Shown piece after piece: positions 56,076-64,000 of a stretch of DNA of 64,000 bases. A program made the position numbers and the translations under genes. Location of the stretch: the NCBI RefSeq assembly GCF_036785885.1, contig NC_092317.1:8248501-8312500 (forward strand), given 5' to 3'. The notes under the pieces were generated by a model. It had not been told where the DNA came from. It worked only from the letters and a program-made list of their open reading frames with translations, and ran no database searches. The stretch comes from Coffea arabica. Taxonomy: Eukaryota; Streptophyta; Magnoliopsida; Gentianales; Rubiaceae. The stretch's first letter is position 1. Each line of letters starts with the position of its first letter.

Positions 56076-59000
56076 TCAAATTGAAATGCCCAATGACTTC
56101 TTCATCTTCTCAACATCCAAATACACTGTTGAATAAGGTAGGAACTCTGAAAAGTGACTTTTGCTAAGATCATTTATTGCAACAGCAAGTTTAGGAATCT
56201 CCAGTGTCTCCTCATGTGTCAATTTCCTGACAAACCTTGCAGGATTCCCAGACCAAAGCTCACCGGTTGGTATCCTCCTCCCAGGAGGAACAACAGATCC
56301 AGCTTCGAGAATGGAGTGGCTCTCAACCAAAGAACCTTCCATCAAGATGGAATGCTGCCCAATAATGCATTCAGGTTCAATTGTGCAGGATCGCAACAGA
56401 CTGTATGCACCAATAGTAACAAACCTTTCAATTGATGTCTCTGCTGGCAGTCCTGCAGAAACACAACAGGAAACAAAATCATGTCTCTCTCCTAACAACT
56501 GCACTCGAAATCATTGTGCACCATTAATTCAAACAAAGGTGTGTTAAAGGTGCCCAAACCAAAATGGATCACTCTATTCATTATGATTGAGAGTTTCTGT
56601 TCCTTTGTCACAGTCAGGAAATGGAGTCATGACACATTGAAATTACACTACTGGGATTTTTCCTCATAGTTTCTAAGTACCAGTTTCATCATTTTGAAAG
56701 ATTTCGTCAGAAGATGGGGTTCACTATAGTACTAAATGCAGGCATCTGCTTCATGAGGAATGGAAGGAGCTTGAGGATATATATAAACAAAGAAAGCAGA
56801 GAAAAGCCAGATACATGTAATTGATCAATGTTTATATGCCTACGTGTAAAGCTGACACCATGTGCAGTTCAAACTAACCACTTGTAAGTTCGTCAATGCC
56901 AAAACATAAAAGGGAAATGGCTGTGCTGTAATTCAGTTGCAGTGAAAGTCAATTCATCATCTGTCAAACAGAAACAAGGGTCTCTAAATCTTGTTTAACT
57001 TGATGACCTAGATCTCTGATTCTCTACAACACTCGCATAACCACACATAATAGATCACTGAGGAAAATCAGCGGGCTGTTACATAGTATCATGAGCAGGA
57101 AGCAGCTAGCAGATTATTGTGGTAGCATCTATAAGAGGACATCAGGCGAAATAGCAACTGACTAGAAATTAGATTCCATACAATGTGGTTCCGACATCGG
57201 TACAACTCCTTCAGCCTCATGAATATAATGCGCACAAAATTAATCCAAATGAATCAATGCAAAGAATATCATTATCCATGCTACTAAAGTAGATAGATAA
57301 TACAAAAAGATGAGATGTGTCCTAATACAACTTAATTCAAAGAGGAGAAGAAACTGTATCAACTTTATTCTTCTTATGAGTTCTCTCTATGGAAGTTACC
57401 AACATAACCAACAATCTTCTGTCAGACTATAACATGTAAAAGCAGACCTTGTTCTGATGTTTCCTTTAATGCCAACAGCAGCAGTAAGCAAGTTAAAAAC
57501 AATGAAAGTGCAAAGACGCCAATTAGAAAAGCAGAAATAATATTCCAATGCGTGAGATCTATATGATATTCACTCTTTTTTTATTTACTTGTTAAGACAA
57601 TACGGAAGTCAATTAACGAACCATTTTTTTCTTGACACTCTAGACAGGTTGTAAGGTTCATCAACACTGTTAATGCCCAATGGCTCACATTTAAATTTAC
57701 TACAAATAGCAACAAGCATATTTAAGTATATTTAACTTCAAAAATGTCATATCAGAACAATTACAAAATTGAGGTAATTAATGATCAAAGTGGTTTTTGT
57801 GATTTTTAGAACAACCTCATTGACAAGAAAAGGATGTGCAGAAGAATAGAGGAAATGAAGAAACATAGGTGCGCATAAGAAAGAATAAGCTGGATAATAA
57901 TAATGGAGCTAGAGAAAGGTGGTGAAATTTAAAAGAATGCAACGGAACCTAGGTGTAAACTTTCCTGAATAAGAACGTCATCTACTGAATTATAGATGCA
58001 AAGGCAACTTTGGTTAACAAAAGAAAACATAACTCCAGGAACAAAAAATTTCTATTACATCATAAGAAACAGAAATAGTTATATACCGAAAAACATGAAA
58101 GGAAGAAGAAAAACCCAAAAACAAAAAGAGGCCAAGAAAGTAAATAAGTACAAGAGAAACATGCTCAAAAACAGAGAAAATTCCCAGCAGCATGTATCCC
58201 ATTGTTCTGTAACTCCAGAACTCAGTGAAGGTTTCAGAACAAATCAATTTCCAACTAGGAGTTCAAAGATCCTAGCTCTATGGTTTTCCTCTTGACGTCA
58301 ATCTATTCAATCTAACAATTATTATGTCATGTATACTTACTGACTATGTGGGCAACCACCAAATGTTTCACAATTAACGAAATTAACTTTAAGATCAGGC
58401 TACATTATCTGCAAGGAATATAGCCTCCTATTAAGAAAAAGAAAGTATCTACTAAGAGGAAGACAATTTCTAGCAGTATCAAATTTCACCATACAATTTT
58501 GTCAAAAAACTTCTATCATTGAATATCAAGTCATACGAGGAAGGTTTTTTTGCAACAGGAGGAGATGTTTGCACTGAAAGTAGCCCCAAAACATAATGGC
58601 ATAATGAAAGCGGCTTGCGTACAAAATCAGTAAAGATTGATTACCACATGCTAACCAAAGATTTTTTTTTCTTTGGATGACCAAAGAGGCTAAGAACAAA
58701 TACATTCATTCACGTTGTCCAAAAGTTGGTCAAGGACATCAAAGGTTTTAAAATTACCAAAATATGGTAAACTGAACTATACAATGGGGAACATATGCAA
58801 CTACTTGAGGAAAAACAAAAATACAGATTGAGAAACCTAAAGATATAGTATTGGATTTCTCTACACTAAAACTGTTGTTATACACATATAATGTGGCACT
58901 ATCATATCAAGCAGCCAGGAAGCAGTCCTCAAACCATTACTAAGCAGAAGTTATTCGTCAATTAGGACAAGTATTCAGTCATAATACCTCCTAAGAAGAA

Positions 59001-59835
59001 TAGACAGGTCTTATCATGTACCAAACACATTATCTCAGAAACAACAACTTTGGCCTAAAAAACAATTGTCTTGAACAAGCACCAATACACTTTTTGATGA
59101 TAACTACATAATCTTCCTCCTGAATTACATTGAACCCGCTAATCCTTTTTCACCTTTTCATTCTTTTCCAGCAAACAGAAAGTAGATAGCCACAACAGTG
59201 GTAACACATCGAGCCCGAATCAATAAACTTCACAACATCAACACAACCCAACATTTCTAGCCAATGACTCTTTAAATGCTTTTCAGCAAGAAATAAAAAG
59301 GCATCATAGTACTAAAGTCTAAATTTTGTACAACATCCCCTGCTGATTGTACTACATTTAAGCATTACAAATCGGGCATTGAAGTTTGTACATAGGAAAA
59401 AAAGATTGACTAATTAGGGAATTTTCACTAACCTGTAGGAGAATTCCAGGCGGCGTGAATAACACACCGCTCTTGCACATTGGAGCAAAACCCTACAGTA
59501 ATCTTATTAAGATCACCGCGCAAGACCGCGCTATTCCAGACGGAAGCCCCGTCGTAAACAGTGACCTGGCCAGCGAGGACGACATTGGGTGCCACGTAAG
59601 CATCGACGGCGATCTTGGGGAGCCACTGACCTAAGGGGATGATTCTTCTCTGGCCTCTGTAGTCCCATTTCACCCGATCCGGGGATTCTACAATTGGGAT
59701 TGATTTTGTCGCGGGTGATGCTGAGGTAGCTGCTGCCACTGAATCGGTGGAGAAGCTGCGGGGGAGGAGACGGTGGTGGCCGGCGGAGGTGGCGGTGGCC
59801 AGGGCTCTTCTTGACAGTCGAGCTAGAGCTGCCAT
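56076..59835 (-). CDS. GAMMACAL: Gamma-carbonic-anhydrase-like protein, mitochondrial complex I
   Basis: Two exons, complement(56076..56452, 59433..59835), 259 residues, with one intron of about 2,980 bp (GT..AG, junction NSPT-G-LPAET). The first 60 or so residues are Ala/Arg/Ser-rich and lack acidic residues (MAALARLSRRALATATSAGHHRLLPRSF), a mitochondrial presequence. The rest is a left-handed beta-helix of hexapeptide repeats (VAPNVVLAGQVTVYDGASVWNSAVLRGD, CTIEPECIIGQHSILMEGSLVESHSILEAGSVVPPG), followed by a C-terminal helix (EETLEIPKLAVAINDLS, ending KSLGISI). In plants gamma-CA and gamma-CAL subunits form the heterotrimer on the matrix side of complex I and are required for its assembly. 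CAL proteins lack the full set of zinc ligands, so carbonic anhydrase activity is not expected. I cannot separate CAL1 from CAL2. Confidence 0.95.
56453..59432 (-). other. Large intron of the gamma-CAL gene
   Basis: About 3 kb, AT-rich, with no supported gene or clear transposon boundary. The 60-100-codon frames inside it show no domains. Confidence 0.75.
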
Positions 59836-60479
59836 TTTCTCAGGTATTTTGGTTACTGACTAAAGGGGGTGTCAGAAAGGTCTGCCTTTGGAATATGACT
59901 GAAGTATTATTTACGTTTTGACCCCTCATAACTTTGAACATTGACATCTAGGTCCCTATATTATTATAAAGTAGATAGATTTTTAATTTTTCTCCTCCTT
60001 GGTTGTTCCTTGAAAAAAAAAAAAGTGTGTATATTTTCTAGGTTTAGAATGACAACTACGAAGGGATGGAATTTAGGATTGCAATGAGGGAATAGGAGGC
60101 ATGAGTTTGTTTTGATTTGTGAATATATGAGCGATCATACAAATTCAATTTTAAATTTTGGTTTCAACTCATCTCTGTTATAATTATTATGAACGATTCG
60201 AATTTTATTATAACACAATAACTATTATAATATCTTTTTCCTATCCACAATTGTAGGAATAAATTGCAAATTTTATGACTAGATGAATTGTGAAAAATGG
60301 TCAAGTTTCCAAAAAAAAGTTGAATAACTTGGCACTACATTGGAAAAAATGAGCACTCAATTTTCTTCAAGCAAAGCAGCACAAGAGCTTTGCTCAGTTG
60401 TTAAGTATGATGGATGGAGTCCTAGCCTGTTTGGAAAAAGAGCAATTCTTGTGCTTTTGTTCAACTTGCATCTCATCTC
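59836..60479. other. Upstream flank of the gamma-CAL gene
   Basis: Non-coding, probably containing the gamma-CAL promoter. I see no clear TATA element, which is common for housekeeping mitochondrial genes. Confidence 0.45.
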
Positions 60480-60682
60480 TTTTTTCTTTTTTCTTTTTTT
60501 TTTTGTCAATACAGTGGAGTATCCGGGATTCACCCCGACTAATCCCCACTGCACCCCGAGACCCCGCCCCCCAAGAGCCTCAAAGCGGTAGCGAGCAAGA
60601 TTCGACCACACGACCCAGGCCCAACTGGGGTTGTCCCGAAGCCAGCCGATCTATGCCCAGGGGGCAACTTGCATCTCATCTC
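60462..60682 (-). mobile_element. SINE, minus orientation, with 18-bp target duplication
   Basis: CAACTTGCATCTCATCTC at 60,462-60,479 and 60,665-60,682 flanks a 185-bp insert. The plus-strand T-rich run (60,480-60,510) is the reverse complement of an A-rich tail. Read on the minus strand the body has GGTCGAATCTTG (B-box-like) and ends GGGGATTAGTCGGG...CCCGGATACTCC, the same 3' end type as the SINE at 61,612. Confidence 0.88.
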
Positions 60683-61201
60683 ATGCATGGTTGATTCTTG
60701 TTTATAGCTTCATGAATAGCTAGCAGATTAAAAGTGAATACATTATATCAACCTGTGTTGGTAACTAAGTACTAAGTAAACCTACAAAGATAATGAGACT
60801 AAACAATCTATTCCCAAACTGCTAGCCTAAATATTAAAGAGGTACTTTTACTTTTATGAGGCAGAATTGGGAAATTAAAGAACAAAACCATTTTTGTTTT
60901 GATGATTTATTTTAGCTTTATACTGTATTTTGATTTCAGATATCAAGATGGCATTCTTACAAGATTTTCTAACCGGTGAGCAAACCTGTTATACGTATAT
61001 AACACTTGAGATAATTAATTTCCATAAGTAACACTTCGGATTATGTTGCTGTCACTGTCAGTGTATAGAATATTAATTCAAATTATAAACATAAAATACT
61101 GAAGAATGTAATTAAGAATACTAAAATCCACGTTTTTTGGAGGAAAAAAAAAAAGAAACTATATAAAATCCTATCAGATTATCATGCCTATTGCATTCTT
61201 C
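60683..61201. other. Intergenic spacer
   Basis: AT-rich sequence between the SINE and the SWEET pseudogene. It includes a fragment of the palindromic MITE family near 61,050 (CACTGTCAGTGTATA). No gene. Confidence 0.5.
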
Positions 61202-61592
61202 TTAAACTCGAGCATTCTGGACGGAGAATTGAATCTCAGATGGCTTCTTGATATTGTCGTCATCCTCCCAATTTGTACTGCGATAATACCAAGCATAGAG
61301 CGCAAGTTGAAAAAGTCCAGAAAGTGTTCCAATGCCATTGGGAATCTGTGAACAAAAAATAAAAATATATTTATTTATTTATTTGATTAATAATTATACA
61401 ACTTTCATATTTCAATCAAATGTTTTGGAATATGTACAACAACCATTTAGTCTTTACCATAATTTTTTAAAATCACTTTCTTAAACTAGATTACAAGAAA
61501 AAAAATTTGCAGCATTACTTACCACAACATTGTAATCTTATTTGAGTGAAGCATAGCATACCCATACAGTACCATTGAGAAGATTAGCAAGC

Positions 61593-61816
61593 GATAAATA
61601 AAATGGCATGTGCCCCTCCTGGCAGTTTGGTTGATCACAGGAAGCCTCCTAAGGTCCTGTTGTCCATTCTCCCCCATTAGGGATCGAGTCCCAATGGTTA
61701 CCGGTTCGAGATGATGGGGCCTCTCCTCTCGGGTCTCAGGGGATTAGTCGGGTCCGGCATATCCACAGCCCGGATACCCCCTGAGTAGAAAAAAAAAGAT
61801 AAATAAAATGGCATGT
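61593..61816 (+). mobile_element. tRNA-derived SINE inside SWEET exon 5
   Basis: A perfect 19-bp target duplication GATAAATAAAATGGCATGT (61,593-61,611 and 61,798-61,816) flanks 186 bp. The SINE body (plus strand) has an A-box-like TGGCAGTTTGGT, a B-box-like GGGATCGAGTCCC, the tail module GGGGATTAGTCGGG...CCCGGATACCCC and an A-tract at the 3' end. The duplicated 19 bp is coding DNA of the SWEET gene: its reverse complement encodes part of the KYMPFYLS segment, which continues into LANLLNGTVW beyond the SINE. Confidence 0.93.
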
Positions 61817-63367
61817 ACTTCACACTCTGTCTTAATCACACTGGACTGCACCCAAAATAAAAAAATAAATAAATAAACAAACCATTTGTATAGAAATAAT
61901 GACAAATAATTAATTAACTCTGATTCTATTGTAACAAAAAAGTATTAAGTAATACATACCATAACTGTCAATGGCGAAAGATACATGAAGATGTTCAAAA
62001 ACATGCAAACTACACCAACAAAGATGGACCTTTGCTTCTCATCATGCCAAACGCCAAGGGTAATGCCAATTACGATGGCACTTACAACTACTTCACCCAT
62101 GACCATATAGATGATCCTCATCTGATAATATAAGACAAAAATAATTTAAAATGAACGTATCTAAGAATAAAAAGATGAGTAGAATATTTTGTGCTGTTAA
62201 CCTATCCGGATTCAAGATTAATTTGATTCTAATCTTTTACTTTAGAAGAGTTAGTCCAACATCAACTATGAGGGCTCTTTTAATTGAGAAATCATGGGAG
62301 TAAAAGTAATGTACACGGAGATTAAATCATTCGTATCCTTTTCCGCTAATCGGAGCGGACGACAAATGTGACTAACATAGCCTCTATAACAAATCCGATA
62401 CCATTGATTGATGGTCGAAACCAAGATGCTATGAGATTTGACAAATGGAAGGCCATAAAATACCCACATTGCACAATTCAATAGCGTCATCACATAAGGT
62501 TCTGGCTTGAATTCTGCGACTGATTTTGCTTTACATATTTTTACGAATGTTGGGCTGCATATATAACAAACAAAACACATTAGGAGATTTAATCATAATT
62601 CTTTCTTTCTTTTTTTATAAACTTTACCTATATTCAATGGCGGAGCCAGAAAAAATTTTCAGTGTGGGCAAAAGCAACACTAAATTTTTTTACCTGCTCT
62701 TTTTCTAGTTTTTTAAGCAAAAAAAATATTCATCAACAAATTAAAATGAAAAACCTTTTTTAGCTTTCTAATGGAACTTTGTAACCCATATATCCTTTTA
62801 GAATATCAGTTCATGAACCAATTTAGAAAATCACGTAATTTTTTCACTTCCGCAAAACTATGGGAGCACACTTAAAATTATATCAAAATTTTACGGGAAT
62901 ATTATTAGAATTTAAGGGGAGCAGTGGAGGTCTGTGCCCCCACCTTAAATCCGCCAGTGCCTATATTATAAGCATTAATGTGTGATGTATGTGTAGTAGA
63001 AGAGATAGGAAAAAAAAAAAAAGACATTACATGGGCGAGACAAATAGGCTGAAAGATATAAGTATATAACGTATCCGGCATGGATTGCAAGACACAATAA
63101 GTCATTAAAGGAAGGAAGTATAAATTGAAATTTTAACCCAAAAACAAGACGAAACAGAAAGTAGAAAAATGTATCAAATTTTCAGTTGTTGTTAAGTGTA
63201 ATAAAAGAAATACACACAAAAAACAGATAATAGACTGGCTTCGACTAACGATGTCTTCCCTTACCCAGAAAGAGTCTAATCTGATGAAAACTTATATTTA
63301 CTACTGAGAATTAGATACACTTTCTATTTTCTGACTAAAAGAAAATTGAGGACAGTCAAGGGATGTA

Positions 63368-63368
<1 letters not shown>

Positions 63369-63396
<28 letters not shown>
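63369..63396. repeat. (TA)n microsatellite
   Basis: About 14 TA units in the first intron of the SWEET pseudogene. Confidence 0.9.
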
Positions 63397-63398
<2 letters not shown>

Positions 63399-63404
63399 GA
63401 AAAG

Positions 63405-63515
63405 CAACCCCTACGAACCACTGGCCCAATGGCTCAGTGGCCACCAAGGAAGGGCTTAAGTCCCTCTTTGGGCTGTAGATGAAGGTTCAAACCTTACCTG
63501 CAGCGTCATGATAAA
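63405..63515 (+). mobile_element. tRNA-like SINE fragment in SWEET intron 1
   Basis: CCCAATGGCTCAGTGGCC contains an A-box (TGGCTCAGTGG, 63,430-63,440), and GAAGGTTCAAACCTT contains a B-box (GGTTCAAACC, 63,484-63,493), spaced as in a pol III promoter. The sequence does not fold into an obvious functional tRNA, and no target duplication was found. Confidence 0.55.
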
Positions 63516-63597
63516 TAAGAGACAATGAAAATTGATGACAAATTGAGAACTAACCAATTATCCCAACAACGGTCCTTATCGAGTCGATGTTCACCAT

Positions 63598-64000
63598 CTT
63601 TGACACCTGAATTAAGTTAAACATGGAAAGAGAATTAAGAGTGGAAATTAGATATATAGCAAATAATGCGAATAAAAATTTTGCAAATTCAATGGAAAAA
63701 CACATAGGTAATCATGAATCTGAAGTAAGATTGGTCGTTTTCGCAAATAAAATCATGCGAGAAAACGAATGCTACTGGATGAACATCCTTGTTAACGATG
63801 TTCTTTTTGTCTAATTTCTTTAAAAGAATATAGAGCCTGTTTGACAAATAAGTTTTTGGCCAAGTTTATCTGCTACAAGTTTTTTAACAACTTTAACTAT
63901 AGTAATCTCAAAAAATTTCTCAAAGTTTTTAAACTATACATTTCAAAATATCTAAAAATTTATACACTTCAAAAATTTTTCCTACAACTTTTACAATGAA
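63598..64000. other. Window edge, no supported gene
   Basis: AT-rich DNA upstream of the SWEET pseudogene. A 63-codon frame (63,623-63,814) has no recognisable motif. Confidence 0.5.

Larger units (their letters stand above)
61202..63597 (-). pseudogene. SWEET (MtN3/saliva) sugar transporter, dead copy
   Basis: Exons on the minus strand: 63597-63555 (MVNIDSIRTVVGIIG), a damaged exon near 63,079-63,034 (LFVSP), 62554-62269, 62121-61960 (MRIIYMVMGEVVVSAIV...SPLTVM), 61845-61528 split by a SINE, and 61345-61202 (IPNGIGTLSGLFQLALYAWY...NARV, stop). SWEETs are seven-helix uniporters of two MtN3 triple-helix bundles. The N-terminus suggests clade II, a weak inference. Defects are a 4-bp duplication in exon 3 (ATCAATCAATGG for ATCAATGG) after VSTIN; TAG where SDW is expected shortly after; an insertion in exon 2; a small deletion near the start of exon 5; the SINE; and TAA after YASLK. 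Confidence 0.88.

Noticed and set aside
57996-58295. 99-codon frame inside the gamma-CAL intron
   Set aside because: Lys/Asn-rich translation of AT-rich intron DNA, with no domain.
63405-63515. Functional tRNA gene
   Set aside because: A- and B-boxes are present but I could not pair an acceptor stem or find a proper anticodon arm; a SINE fragment fits better.
1-64000. CRISPR arrays, operons or bacterial defence systems
   Set aside because: Introns, plant gene families and LTR elements show a plant nuclear genome; no regularly spaced short repeats with unique spacers were seen.

Overview
This is nuclear DNA of a flowering plant, almost certainly a eudicot. It is A+T-rich, its genes are split by GT..AG introns, its proteins belong to plant families, and most of the sequence is intergenic and full of transposable elements. 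The non-autonomous gag-only LTR element resembles the TR-GAG elements first described in Coffea, so Rubiaceae is a reasonable guess, but nothing here proves the species.

Four genes look intact. They are a two-HMA-domain isoprenylated metal-binding protein (HIPP, + strand, 5.7-7.8 kb); an unrecognised 282-residue protein with a C-terminal membrane anchor (+, 17.4-18.3 kb); a UDP-arabinopyranose mutase / reversibly glycosylated polypeptide (-, 20.2-22.5 kb); and a mitochondrial gamma-carbonic-anhydrase-like subunit of complex I (-, 56.1-59.8 kb). Two more genes are dead. One is a steroleosin-type hydroxysteroid dehydrogenase (+, 53.1-55.7 kb) with a hAT-like element in exon 2. The other is a SWEET sugar transporter (-, 61.2-63.6 kb) with a SINE in exon 5. 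Both insertions can be removed by eye because their target-site duplications are perfect. These genes are a chromosomal neighbourhood, not a pathway or operon.

The centre of the window (26,894-51,663) is one very large retrotransposon structure: four 1,781-bp LTRs alternating with three 5,882-bp internal regions (period 7,663 bp). The whole array is flanked by a single 5-bp target duplication, ACAGT. Each internal region, on the minus strand, has a tRNA-Asp-type primer binding site, a 385-residue gag-like ORF with a zinc knuckle, a 1.8-kb non-coding stretch packed with ATCCGGCC/GGCCGGAT sites, a 443-residue ORF of putative-plant-transposon-protein type, and a structured 3' region ending in a polypurine tract. 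No pol gene is seen. Variant bases in the LTRs fit growth of the array by unequal crossing-over between the LTRs of one original insertion. The array sits inside an older short LTR element (about 26.06-26.67 and 51.87-52.44 kb), which lies next to a further TRIM-like element (25.1-26.0 kb).

The remaining intergenic DNA holds several inverted-repeat elements (9.3-10.3, 10.7-11.5, 11.65-11.8 and 19.8-20.0 kb), a decayed LTR element nested in a LINE RNase H fragment (15.2-16.9 kb), two SINEs with a related 3' end (60.5 and 61.6 kb), a tRNA-like SINE candidate (63.4 kb) and many simple repeats. Long stretches, such as 1-5.6 kb and 22.6-25.1 kb, show no gene I can support.
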